Positions 50,635 through 58,822 of a stretch of DNA of 64,000 nucleotides are shown here, in pieces. Position 1 is the first letter of the stretch. Every line of letters begins with the position of its first letter. The stretch spans positions 62,001 to 126,000 of the forward strand of contig NZ_LROM01000152.1 in the NCBI RefSeq assembly GCF_001758785.1, given 5' to 3'. The notes under the pieces are model-generated. The model worked only from the letters and a program-made list of their open reading frames with translations. It ran no database searches and was not told the DNA's origin. Source of the stretch: Duganella phyllosphaerae (GTDB lineage Bacteria; Pseudomonadota; Gammaproteobacteria; Burkholderiales; Burkholderiaceae_D). The position numbers were made by a program, and so were the translations under genes.

Positions 50635-52887
50635 ATGAAATTTCGTTTCCCCATCGTCATTATCGACGAGGATTTCCGTTCCGAGAACACGTCCGGCCTG
50701 GGCATTCGCGCCCTGGCCGATGCGATGGAAAAAGAAGGCATGGAAGTGGTGGGCGTGACCAGCTACGGCGACCTGTCCCAGTTCGCCCAGCAGCAGTCGC
50801 GCGCGTCGGCTTTCGTGCTGTCGATCGATGACGAGGAATTCGGCGCCGGCTCCACCGAGGAAACCGACGTGGCCCTGAAGTCGCTGCGCGCTTTCGTCGA
50901 AGAGATCCGCCACAAGAACGCCGACATCCCGATCTACCTGTACGGCGAAACCCGCACCTCGCGCCACATCCCCAACGATATCCTGCGCGAGCTGCACGGC
51001 TTCATCCACATGTTCGAGGACACGCCGGAATTCGTCGCGCGCCACATCATCCGCGAAGCCAAGTCCTACCTCGACGGCCTGGCGCCGCCGTTCTTCCGCG
51101 CGCTGGTGGAATACGCCAACGACGGCTCGTACTCGTGGCACTGCCCCGGCCACTCGGGCGGCGTGGCGTTCCTGAAATCGCCAATTGGCCAGATGTTCCA
51201 CCAGTTCTTCGGCGAGAACATGCTGCGCGCCGACGTCTGCAACGCCGTCGAAGAACTGGGCCAGCTGCTCGACCACACCGGCCCGGTCGCCAAGTCCGAG
51301 CGCAACGCCGCGCGCATCTTCAACGCCGACCACTGCTATTTCGTCACCAACGGCACGTCCACCTCGAACAAGATGGTGTGGCACTCCACCGTGGCGCCCG
51401 GCGACATCGTGGTCGTCGATCGTAACTGCCACAAGTCGATCCTGCACTCGATCATCATGTGCGGCGCGATTCCCGTGTTCCTGATGCCGACCCGGAACCA
51501 CCTGGGCATCATCGGCCCGATCCCGCTGGCCGAGTTCTCGATGGAGAGCATCCGCCGCAAGATCGAAGCCAACCCGTTCGCGCGCGAAGCCGTCAACAAG
51601 AAGCCGCGCATCCTGACGATTACCCAATCGACCTACGACGGCGTGGTGTACAACGTCGAAACCCTGCGCGAACTGCTCGACGGCCAGATCGACACGCTGC
51701 ACTTCGACGAAGCATGGCTGCCGCACGCCACTTTCCACGACTTCTACAAGGACATGCACGCGATCGGCAAGGACCGCCCGCGCGCCAAGGAGTCGATGAT
51801 CTTCTCCACCCAGTCCACCCACAAGCTGCTCGCGGGCCTGTCGCAGGCCTCGCAAGTGCTGGTGCGCGAATCGGAGTCGGTCAAGCTCGATCGCGACGCC
51901 TTCAACGAGGCGTACCTGATGCACACGTCCACCTCGCCGCAATACTCGATCATCGCCTCGTGCGACGTCGCTGCGGCCATGATGGAAGCGCCGGGCGGCA
52001 CCGCGCTGGTGGAAGAATCGATCCTGGAAGCGCTGGACTTCCGCCGCGCCATGAAAAAGATCGACGCCGAGTGGGGCAAAGACTGGTGGTTCAAGGTATG
52101 GGGTCCGCAGGACTTCGCCGAAGAAGGCATCGGCTCGCGCGAAGACTGGGTGATCAAGGCGGAAGACGACTGGCACGGCTTCGGCAACCTGGCGCCCAAC
52201 TTCAACATGCTCGACCCGATCAAGGCCACCATCGTCAACCCGGGCCTGTCGCTAGACGGCCAGTTCTCGGACTCCGGCATTCCGGCCTCGATCGTCACCA
52301 AGTACCTGGCCGAACACGGCGTGATCATCGAGAAGTGCGGCCTGTATTCGTTCTTCATCATGTTCACCATCGGCATTACCAAGGGCCGCTGGAACACCTT
52401 GTTGACGGCGCTGCAGCAGTTCAAGGACGACTACGACAAGAACCAGCCGATGTGGCGCATCCTGCCCGAGTTCGCAGCCGCCAATCCGACCTACGAGTCG
52501 ATGGGCCTGCGCGACCTGTGCCAGCAGATCCACGACTTCTACAAGGCCTACGATGTGGCGCGCCTGACCACCGAGATGTACTTGTCGGACATGATCCCGG
52601 CCATGAAGCCGTCGGACGCATTCGCCAAGATGGCGCACCGCGAAATCGAGCGCGTGGCGATCGAGGACCTGGAAGGCCGCATCACGTCGATCCTGCTGAC
52701 GCCTTATCCGCCGGGCATTCCCCTTTTGATTCCCGGTGAGCGCTTCAACAAGACCATCGTCGATTACCTGCGCTTCGCGCGCGACTTCAACGAGCGCTTC
52801 CCCGGCTTCGAGACCGATGTGCACGGCCTGGTCAAGCGTGAAGTCGATGGCAAGCGCGGTTACTTCGTCGATTGCGTTAAGCAGTAA
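50635..52887 (+). CDS. Arginine/lysine/ornithine decarboxylase (PLP fold type I)
   Basis: 750 residues from ATG 50635 behind GGAG. A receiver-like N-terminal wing (about 1-130) is followed by the PLP domain with CPGHSGGVAF near residue 170, HFDEAW (357-362) and the Schiff-base K397 in STQSTHKLL, then the C-terminal domain. The family removes CO2 from arginine, lysine or ornithine to make agmatine, cadaverine or putrescine, in acid resistance or polyamine supply. Which amino acid cannot be fixed by eye. No amine antiporter gene is adjacent, which favours a biosynthetic role. Confidence 0.92.
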   Translation: MKFRFPIVIIDEDFRSENTSGLGIRALADAMEKEGMEVVGVTSYGDLSQFAQQQSRASAFVLSIDDEEFGAGSTEETDVALKSLRAFVEEIRHKNADIPIYLYGETRTSRHIPNDILRELHGFIHMFEDTPEFVARHIIREAKSYLDGLAPPFFRALVEYANDGSYSWHCPGHSGGVAFLKSPIGQMFHQFFGENMLRADVCNAVEELGQLLDHTGPVAKSERNAARIFNADHCYFVTNGTSTSNKMVWHSTVAPGDIVVVDRNCHKSILHSIIMCGAIPVFLMPTRNHLGIIGPIPLAEFSMESIRRKIEANPFAREAVNKKPRILTITQSTYDGVVYNVETLRELLDGQIDTLHFDEAWLPHATFHDFYKDMHAIGKDRPRAKESMIFSTQSTHKLLAGLSQASQVLVRESESVKLDRDAFNEAYLMHTSTSPQYSIIASCDVAAAMMEAPGGTALVEESILEALDFRRAMKKIDAEWGKDWWFKVWGPQDFAEEGIGSREDWVIKAEDDWHGFGNLAPNFNMLDPIKATIVNPGLSLDGQFSDSGIPASIVTKYLAEHGVIIEKCGLYSFFIMFTIGITKGRWNTLLTALQQFKDDYDKNQPMWRILPEFAAANPTYESMGLRDLCQQIHDFYKAYDVARLTTEMYLSDMIPAMKPSDAFAKMAHREIERVAIEDLEGRITSILLTPYPPGIPLLIPGERFNKTIVDYLRFARDFNERFPGFETDVHGLVKREVDGKRGYFVDCVKQ

Positions 52888-52899
52888 GCACCACAGTAA

Positions 52900-52926
52900 A
52901 AGAGCGGCCGAAGCCGCTCTTTTTTT
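52900..52926 (+). terminator. Intrinsic terminator of the decarboxylase gene
   Basis: AGAGCGGC (52901-52908) pairs with GCCGCTCT (52913-52920) around CGAA, followed by a run of Ts. Confidence 0.95.
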
Positions 52927-52997
52927 ATGCTAAATTGCGTCCGAGGGCATCTCGCCCGCACGTTCCTGTCGTTTGCAGGCCAAGAAAGATAAAACAC

Positions 52998-53186
52998 ATG
53001 CGTCTGATCATTGCACTGCTGCTGCCGTGGCTCACCTTCTTCACCATCGGCCGCCCTATCGCCGGCATCATCTGCCTGATCCTGCAGGTCACCCTGATCG
53101 GCTGGCTGCCAGCGGCGATCTGGGCCGTGTATGCGCTGAGCCAGTACAAGACCGACCAGAAAATCCGCGACGCCCTGGGCCGCTGA
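52998..53186 (+). CDS. YqaE/Pmp3-family small membrane protein
   Basis: 62 residues from ATG 52998. Two membrane helices (about residues 2-18 and 22-44) and a charged tail ending RDALGR match the YqaE/Pmp3 family, whose members respond to membrane stress or influence membrane potential. The upstream frame from 52935 is not part of the protein. It lies next to the Cpx-like genes; in E. coli yqaE is a reported Cpx target, but I see no exact Cpx box at its own start. Confidence 0.8.
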   Translation: MRLIIALLLPWLTFFTIGRPIAGIICLILQVTLIGWLPAAIWAVYALSQYKTDQKIRDALGR

Positions 53187-53201
53187 TTCGGTCCATCCAG
53201 C

Positions 53202-54107
53202 TTACCCTGCCACGCCAACCGTCAACGTCGCCACATAGCCATCGGTGACGTTGCCGGTTATGCTCACCACTTGCAGCGCAGCGCCGTCGCCAAACACATT
53301 GTCCGTCGCCAGGCTGATGGCTGCCATATTGCGCACGCTGGCGCTGTAGCCGGTGGTCGCATACACCGCGTTGCTGGCCGCGTCCGGAAACGCCAACTGC
53401 GAGGTCTTGATGCGGTTCGAGGCACTGGTCGCAGCAGTGAGCGACCGGTACACCTCGAAATGCACATGCGGCACCCGGCCCGCGTAACAGCCCGGATAAA
53501 TCGTCGTAAATCCCAGATTGCCACTGCTGTCGCTCACCTGCACCCCGCGCAGGTAGTTTTGCGTCGTCACGCCACTTGAATACAGCGAATAGTTGCCGTC
53601 CCGGTCGCAGTGCCACAGGTACACCGCGTAGCCATCGAGCGCCGCGCAGCTGCCGTTCACGTTGACGATTTGCAGCTTGATGGTCAACGGCACGCCGGCT
53701 GCGCTGCCGGTGGCGCCGTTGAAACTGCTGCGGATATCGCTGCGCACCACGCCCGACTGCGTGAGCACGTTGACCACGCCGGCGGCGTTGCTGTTGGTGC
53801 CGTCGGCCGGATAAGGGCCACCGGTCTCTTCGGGAATCACCGAGCACGAACCGGTCGGCGTGGTGGTGGTGGGAGTGGTGGTGGTGGTGGTGGTGGCGCC
53901 GCTTGCTGGCGCAGTGGTGGCCGTGGTGGCCGCGCTGTCGGTGTCGGAGCCGCCGCCGCAGCCGAGGAGCGGCAGCGCCGACGCACCAGCGAGCAGCCAG
54001 CGCAAGCTCTGGCGGCGGTCGCTGCTCAGGTCGAGCATGGCGGCCAGGTCGGCGGCCAGGCTGTGGTCGTGGTGACTGTGGTAGTCATGGTGGTCGTGGT
54101 TATGCAT
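53202..54107 (-). CDS. Exported intradiol-dioxygenase-like protein with His-rich N-terminus
   Basis: 301 residues from ATG 54107 behind GGGAGC. The first 16 residues are His/Asp-rich (HNHDHHDYHSHHDH). A twin-arginine-like DRRQSLRWLL stretch and lipobox LLGC follow, so it is probably exported and lipid-anchored. A Thr/Ala linker (residues about 57-85) precedes the intradiol dioxygenase fold with EETGGPYPADG, YLWHCDRDGNY, and the iron-ligand-like segment YPGCYAGRVPHVHFEV. Whether it cleaves aromatic rings is unclear; this exported class is poorly characterised. It is divergent from the CpxR-type gene across a Cpx-box region. Confidence 0.83.
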   Translation of the reverse strand: MHNHDHHDYHSHHDHSLAADLAAMLDLSSDRRQSLRWLLAGASALPLLGCGGGSDTDSAATTATTAPASGATTTTTTTPTTTTPTGSCSVIPEETGGPYPADGTNSNAAGVVNVLTQSGVVRSDIRSSFNGATGSAAGVPLTIKLQIVNVNGSCAALDGYAVYLWHCDRDGNYSLYSSGVTTQNYLRGVQVSDSSGNLGFTTIYPGCYAGRVPHVHFEVYRSLTAATSASNRIKTSQLAFPDAASNAVYATTGYSASVRNMAAISLATDNVFGDGAALQVVSITGNVTDGYVATLTVGVAG

Positions 54108-54176
54108 GAGACTGCTCCCTGTTGATGTGTTCTGATTATTGTCCCGCTGCACCAGGTTAAGTCTCGTAAAGCCACG

Positions 54177-54246
54177 GTAAAACCAGGTAAAGATGCCGTT
54201 TTGACAGTCTATTTCCACAAAGCAGCTTCATGTAAAACCGGGTAAA
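54177..54246. promoter_or_regulatory. Two exact CpxR boxes in a divergent promoter region
   Basis: GTAAAACCAGGTAAA at 54177-54191 and GTAAAACCGGGTAAA at 54232-54246 each match the E. coli CpxR consensus GTAAA-N5-GTAAA exactly. A further GTAAA lies at 54166-54170, six bases before the first box. The second box ends five bases before a probable -35 (TGCTTT, 54251-54256) paired with TATGAT (54274-54279) at 17-base spacing for the regulator gene. Placement suits activation of both divergent genes. Confidence 0.8.
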
Positions 54247-54309
54247 ACGCTGCTTTGGCCTTGGCGCCGCTGTTATGATGGGCGATCCCCATCCAGAGAA
54301 TCGCTGCAC

Positions 54310-55002
54310 ATGAAGAGCAAAGTACTGCTGATAGACGACGACATCGAGCTGGTCGGCATGTTCAAGGAATACCTGGAACAGGAAGGTTTCGAGGTCAAGG
54401 CCGTGCACGATGGCGAGGCTGGCACCATCGAGGCCAGCACCGGCGCTTATGCGATCGCCATCCTCGACGTCATGATGCCGCGCATGAACGGCCTGGAAAC
54501 CCTGCGCCGCATCCGCACCAACAGCCAGTTGCCGATCCTGATGCTCACCGGCCGCGGCGACGATACCGACCGCATCGTCGGCCTGGAACTGGGCGCTGAC
54601 GATTACGTCGCCAAACCGTGCACCCCGCGCGAGCTGACGGCGCGCATCCGCGCCATCCTGCGCCGCGCCCACAGCGTGCCGGCCGAGAGCGGCAACGCCT
54701 CGGCCATCGTGGTGGGCCAGCTGACCATGTGGCCGGAACAGCGGCGCGCCACCTGGGCCGGCGGCAAGCTGGAGCTGACCAGCACCGAATTCAACCTGCT
54801 CGAAGTGCTGGCCCGCAACGCCGGCCGCCCGGTCAGCAAGAACACCCTGTCGGAACAGGGCCTGGGCCGACCGCTGGCCCGCTTCGACCGCAATATCGAC
54901 GTTCACCTCTCGAGTCTGCGCCACAAGCTCGGCACCATCGCCGACGGCCGTTCGTGCCTGCAAACCGTGTACCGCCTGGGCTATCAGCTGATCAAGGAGT
55001 AA
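54310..55002 (+). CDS. cpxR: CpxR-type OmpR-family response regulator
   Basis: 230 residues. Receiver domain (1-118) with acidic pocket DDD (9-11), phospho-acceptor D53 (ILDVMMP) and K102 (AKP), then a winged-helix DNA-binding domain (about 130-230) with LTSTEFNLLEVLARNAGRPV and RNIDVHLSSLRHKLG. CpxR activates envelope-stress genes. Naming is supported by the exact CpxR boxes immediately upstream and the adjacent kinase gene, four bases downstream. Confidence 0.9.
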   Translation: MKSKVLLIDDDIELVGMFKEYLEQEGFEVKAVHDGEAGTIEASTGAYAIAILDVMMPRMNGLETLRRIRTNSQLPILMLTGRGDDTDRIVGLELGADDYVAKPCTPRELTARIRAILRRAHSVPAESGNASAIVVGQLTMWPEQRRATWAGGKLELTSTEFNLLEVLARNAGRPVSKNTLSEQGLGRPLARFDRNIDVHLSSLRHKLGTIADGRSCLQTVYRLGYQLIKE

Positions 55003-55006
55003 GCCT

Positions 55007-56500
55007 GTGGGCCGTTTGTTCTGGAAGTTCTTCGTGTGCATCCTGCTGGCGCAACTGGCGGCCACCGTGGGCATCGGCGGCGCGGTGTGGCTCAAGAACC
55101 GCAACCAGCAGGCCGAGCAAACCGACATCGATACCAGCCCGCCGGCGGAGATGGCGATCAATTCCGCTGCCGCCACGCTCGAGTTTGGCGGCGCCAATGC
55201 GCTCAAGCGCATGCTGGAAAACATGGACCGCCGCCGCGTGTACGCCGTCAACGATGCCGGCCGCGAGCTGCTGGGCCGCATCGTCAGCGATGCCATGCTG
55301 CGCGAATCGCGCGCCCTGCTGCGCGACGAAGAGCGGCGCCGCGTGGTGCGCCATGTCTATGATCCGCAAGGCAACCGCTACCTGCTGTTCCTGCCGTCGT
55401 CGGAACGGATGCGCGGCTACGACAAGGAGCGCTCGCTGCTTGGCATTAACGACCGCGATTTGCGCATGTTCATGAACCGCGAGGGCATGCCCGGTGGGCA
55501 ACCGAACCGGGCAGGTCAAGGCGGACCAGCAGGCCAGGCGAATCCGGGCGGAGCCCCTGGCGGCGATATGCGCGGACCGATGGGCCCGCGCTTCCAGCCA
55601 CTGACGCCGTGGGTACCGCTGGCGGCGGCCGTGCTGGCCAGCCTGCTGTTCTCGTTCCTGCTGGCCTGGTATTTCTCGCGCCCCATCCGCGCGCTGCGGC
55701 AGGCGTTCGACGCTGCCGCCGGCGGCGACCTGTCGCCGCGCTTTGTCAATGCCGCCGGCAAGCGCGGTACAGAACTCAACGACCTGGGCCGCGACTTCGA
55801 CCGCATGACCGCGCGCCTGCGCAGCCTGATCGACGGCCAGACCCGCCTGCTGCACGACGTCTCCCACGAGCTGCGCTCGCCGCTGGCGCGCCTGCAGGCC
55901 GCGATTGGCCTGGCGCACCAGCAACCGGACAAGATGGCCGCCTCGATGGCGCGGGTGGAACGTGAAAGCGTGCGCATGGACAAGCTGGTCGGTGAACTGC
56001 TGACCCTGGCCAGGCTGGAAGCCGGCGCCATCAAGGCCGCGCAGGAAGACATCAGCATGGCCGACCTGATCGACCAGGTAGCCGACGACGCCCGCTTCGA
56101 GGCCGCCAGTGTGCAACGCAGCGTATCGCAAGATGGCGAGGCCGACGTGGTGGTGGTCGGCCAGACCGACCTGCTGGGCCGCGCCATCGAAAACGTCGTG
56201 CGCAACGCCATCAAACACAGCCCCGACGGTGGCGAGGTGCAGCTGCACGTGCAGTCGCTGCATGACCAGCGTCGCCTGTCGATCCGCGTGCTCGACCGGG
56301 GTCCCGGTGTGGCGCCAGCCGAACTGGACACCATTTTCCACCCCTTCTTCCGCTCCAGCAACGCCAGCACCGAGGGCCACGGCCTGGGGCTGGCGATTGC
56401 CCAGCACGTGATCGAGGCGCATGGTGGTACGATACGGGCCTCCAATCGCGAAGGCGGCGGGCTGTGCGTGGAAATTATCCTGCCGGTCAAGCCGCAGTAA
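55007..56500 (+). CDS. cpxA: CpxA-type sensor histidine kinase
   Basis: 497 residues from GTG 55007, with AAGGAG overlapping the regulator stop. An N-terminal membrane helix (about 8-28), a periplasmic sensor (about 30-200) and a second helix (about 202-222) lead into HAMP, then HisKA with phospho-acceptor H287 (DVSHELRSPLARLQ). The ATPase domain has NVVRNAIKHSPDGG, DRGPGV and GHGLGLAIA. The sensor's end (about 158-196) is an unusual Gly/Pro/Gln-rich stretch. It senses envelope damage and sets CpxR phosphorylation. The next gene begins three bases after its stop. Confidence 0.9.
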   Translation: MGRLFWKFFVCILLAQLAATVGIGGAVWLKNRNQQAEQTDIDTSPPAEMAINSAAATLEFGGANALKRMLENMDRRRVYAVNDAGRELLGRIVSDAMLRESRALLRDEERRRVVRHVYDPQGNRYLLFLPSSERMRGYDKERSLLGINDRDLRMFMNREGMPGGQPNRAGQGGPAGQANPGGAPGGDMRGPMGPRFQPLTPWVPLAAAVLASLLFSFLLAWYFSRPIRALRQAFDAAAGGDLSPRFVNAAGKRGTELNDLGRDFDRMTARLRSLIDGQTRLLHDVSHELRSPLARLQAAIGLAHQQPDKMAASMARVERESVRMDKLVGELLTLARLEAGAIKAAQEDISMADLIDQVADDARFEAASVQRSVSQDGEADVVVVGQTDLLGRAIENVVRNAIKHSPDGGEVQLHVQSLHDQRRLSIRVLDRGPGVAPAELDTIFHPFFRSSNASTEGHGLGLAIAQHVIEAHGGTIRASNREGGGLCVEIILPVKPQ

Positions 56501-56503
56501 ATC

Positions 56504-57712
56504 ATGACTGAATTGTTCGCTCCACGGCTGCGCCATGGCGTGCTGGAATTTCCGGTCCACCACATGCGTGGCGGCACCTCCACCGGGCTGGTACTGTGGG
56601 ACCGCTGGGCGCCAGCCGATGTGGCGCTGCGCGAAGAACTGCTGCGCCACCTGATGGGCGTGCCGCTGGCCGGGCAGAACGACCGCAACAAGCAAATCAC
56701 GGGACTGGGACGCGGCGGCCCCACCAGCAACAAGGTGTTTTTTGCCGATATCGAACGCAGCAGCGATGGCGATGGCGACGTACTGGTCAGCACACTGGCG
56801 CAGCTGGCGCACAACCACGGCGCCATCGACTGGAGCGTCAATTGCGGCAATATGTCGGCGGCCCTGCAACTGTGGGCGCTCGATAGCGGCATGGTCAGCT
56901 CGGCAGCCGACCTGCAGATCCGCAATACCAACACTGGCGTCACCACCGTCTCGCGCATGCAAACCAGGCCGGACGGCAGCTTTGTCGCCGCCGAGATTCC
57001 CGGCGTCGATGGCGCCTGGCCTGCGGTGGACCTGTTCATGCAGTCGCCGGTCGGCGCCAAGACCGGGCGCCTGCTGCCCACCGGCAGCGCAGTCGATGTG
57101 ATCGACGGTTATTCGGTGTCGTGCGTGGATGTGGCGGTACCGATGGTGATCTGCGATGCGGCCGAGCTGGGCAAGACTGCGCGCGAATCGATCGCCGAAC
57201 TCGACGCCGATCCCATCTTCAAGCAAACCCTGAAACGCCTGTGGGTCACGGCCGGCCTGCGCATGGGCTTGCAGCGCCGCGACGGCAGCCCGATGACCGA
57301 AGACGACCTGGCGCGCAGCGAGACCATCCCGAAAATCTGCATCGTCGGCCAGCCGCAGGCGAGCGGCAATATTGCCGTGCGCTACTTCACGCCGCAAATG
57401 GGCCACGCGTCGATGGCGGTGTCAGGTGGCTGCTGCCTGGCGGCGGCCTGCCTGGTACCTGGTTCGGTGGCGCAGCGGGTAGCGCGCGGCCTGCCCGTGC
57501 TCGGAGGCGAGTTTGGCGACGTGGAAGTGGGCATCGAGAACCCGGCCGGCATCCTCGACGCCACCGTGGTGGCGCGCATGACCGGCGGACTGCCCGAGAT
57601 TCGCAGCGCCGCCTATCGCCGCAGCGCGCAGGTGCTGCTGCGCGGCCATGCGCCGTTGTACCGTGCGTCCCGCGCGCTGATGGCCGGCATCATGGAGCGG
57701 GTGGCCCGGTAA
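56504..57712 (+). CDS. PrpF-family isomerase (4-oxalomesaconate tautomerase/aconitate isomerase type)
   Basis: 402 residues. The first lines MRGGTSTGLVLWD and GLGRGGPTSNKVFF, then WSVNCGNMSAAL and the late HASMAVSGGCCLAAA are hallmarks of PrpF. Members isomerise aconitate-like acids, as in 2-methylcitrate catabolism or gallate breakdown. The diaminopimelate-epimerase-like fold is complete. No prp or gal genes are adjacent, so the substrate is open. It sits three bases after cpxA and may be co-transcribed with cpxRA, which is unusual. Confidence 0.85.
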   Translation: MTELFAPRLRHGVLEFPVHHMRGGTSTGLVLWDRWAPADVALREELLRHLMGVPLAGQNDRNKQITGLGRGGPTSNKVFFADIERSSDGDGDVLVSTLAQLAHNHGAIDWSVNCGNMSAALQLWALDSGMVSSAADLQIRNTNTGVTTVSRMQTRPDGSFVAAEIPGVDGAWPAVDLFMQSPVGAKTGRLLPTGSAVDVIDGYSVSCVDVAVPMVICDAAELGKTARESIAELDADPIFKQTLKRLWVTAGLRMGLQRRDGSPMTEDDLARSETIPKICIVGQPQASGNIAVRYFTPQMGHASMAVSGGCCLAAACLVPGSVAQRVARGLPVLGGEFGDVEVGIENPAGILDATVVARMTGGLPEIRSAAYRRSAQVLLRGHAPLYRASRALMAGIMERVAR

Positions 57713-57739
57713 GACGGACCCGCCCTCCCGGGCCAGCCT

Positions 57740-58102
57740 TCACGCCGTCGTATCGATGATGGAACCGACGGTGTCGTAGCGCGACCTGGCGGCGCTGGTG
57801 CTGGTGCCGGTTGCCGTATCGGTCGTGGCGGTATCGGCAGCCGTGGCCGCTGCGGCCTGCTGTTGCTGGGCCTTCTGCGCCGCCTGCGCCTGTAATTGGG
57901 CGATCTGCTGCGCGATGGCTTCCACCTGCGTCTGCAACAGCTTGGCTTTGGCCTGGCCTGCCTCCGACGTATCCTTGCTCGCTTGCGTCAAATCCTTTTG
58001 CAGGGACTGCATCTGCTTTTGCAGGTTGGCGATGGTGCTGCTTTCCGACGAAACGCTGCTGGCGCTTGCCGCTGCCGAACTCGATCCCACTGCTGATACC
58101 AT
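57740..58102 (-). CDS. FlxA-like coiled-coil protein
   Basis: 120 residues from ATG 58102 behind GAGGGAGC; the upstream frame lacks a site. A Ser/Ala-rich start leads into a coiled coil (about 22-78: IANLQKQMQSLQKDLTQASK and so on) resembling FlxA-like proteins, followed by a Gln/Ala then Thr/Ala-rich tail. E. coli FlxA is a flagellar-regulon protein of unknown role. Here a probable CpxR box lies 70-95 bases upstream. The gene is convergent with the PrpF-like gene. Confidence 0.75.
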   Translation of the reverse strand: MVSAVGSSSAAASASSVSSESSTIANLQKQMQSLQKDLTQASKDTSEAGQAKAKLLQTQVEAIAQQIAQLQAQAAQKAQQQQAAAATAADTATTDTATGTSTSAARSRYDTVGSIIDTTA

Positions 58103-58144
58103 GTTTGCTCCCTCAACTGTATTGTTAAGGAAGGTATCGGCAAA

Positions 58145-58166
58145 TAAAAAGCGGGCCGAAGCCCGC
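58145..58166 (-). terminator. Terminator of dcd
   Basis: On the minus strand GCGGGC-TTCG-GCCCGC (58151-58166) is followed by TTTTT (58146-58150). It ends the dcd transcript before the FlxA-like gene. Confidence 0.9.
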
Positions 58167-58171
58167 GTCAT

Positions 58172-58196
58172 GTAAAGTGATGTAAAGCGACGTTAA
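58172..58196. promoter_or_regulatory. CpxR-box-like site upstream of the FlxA-like gene
   Basis: GTAAA (58172-58176), five bases, GTAAA (58182-58186), then five bases and GTTAA (58192-58196). The first two repeats are an exact CpxR consensus. It lies between the dcd stop and its terminator, upstream of the FlxA-like start at 58102, and a poor TTGCCG -35-like hexamer follows nearer the gene. Function is inferred from the motif alone. Confidence 0.5.
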
Positions 58197-58201
58197 GAAG
58201 C

Positions 58202-58768
58202 TTATGCGCGCGGCAATGTCACGCCGTGCTGGCCCTGGTACTTGCCGTTGCGGTCCTTGTACGATACGTCGCACAGCTCGTCGCTTTCGAAGAACAGCAC
58301 TTGCGCGCAGCCTTCGCCGGCGTAGATCTTCGCTGGCAGCGGCGTGGTGTTGGAGAACTCCAGCGTTACATAGCCTTCCCATTCCGGTTCGAACGGAGTG
58401 ACGTTGACGATGATGCCGCAGCGGGCATAGGTCGATTTGCCGAGGCACACGGTCAGTACGCTGCGCGGAATGCGGAAGTATTCGACGGTGCGGGCCAGCG
58501 CGAACGAGTTCGGCGGGATGATGCAGACGTCGCTCTTGATATCGACGAACGAGTTCGAATCGAAATTCTTCGGATCGACGATGGTGCTGTTGATGTTGGT
58601 GAAGACCTTGAATTCATCGGCGCAGCGGATGTCGTAGCCGTACGACGACGTGCCATAGGAAATGACCTTGCGGCCTTCTTCCATGCGCACCTGGTCCGGG
58701 AAGAACGGCTCGATCATGCCGTGTTCTTGCGCCATGCGGCGTATCCATTTATCGCTTTTAATCGTCAT
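58202..58768 (-). CDS. dcd: dCTP deaminase
   Basis: 188 residues, standard length. It converts dCTP to dUTP, the main source of dUMP for ThyA. The family segments SSYGYDIRCADEFKVF, NSFALARTVEYFRIPR and the catalytic stretch containing GKSTYARCGIIVNVTPFEPE (Arg and Glu) and the C-terminal KYQGQ lid are present. Confidence 0.96.
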   Translation of the reverse strand: MTIKSDKWIRRMAQEHGMIEPFFPDQVRMEEGRKVISYGTSSYGYDIRCADEFKVFTNINSTIVDPKNFDSNSFVDIKSDVCIIPPNSFALARTVEYFRIPRSVLTVCLGKSTYARCGIIVNVTPFEPEWEGYVTLEFSNTTPLPAKIYAGEGCAQVLFFESDELCDVSYKDRNGKYQGQHGVTLPRA

Positions 58769-58822
58769 CGCAAAGTCATCCTGAGTGCTGGGAGGGCGCG
58801 GCTGCGCCGAATGGACGAGATT

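Noticed and set aside
53845..53900. Run of GTG/GGT trinucleotides resembling a microsatellite
   Set aside because: It encodes the Thr-rich linker of the dioxygenase-like lipoprotein on the minus strand and is explained by that.
54992..57406. 804-residue minus-strand frame
   Set aside because: It is antisense to cpxA and the PrpF-like gene; no family features.
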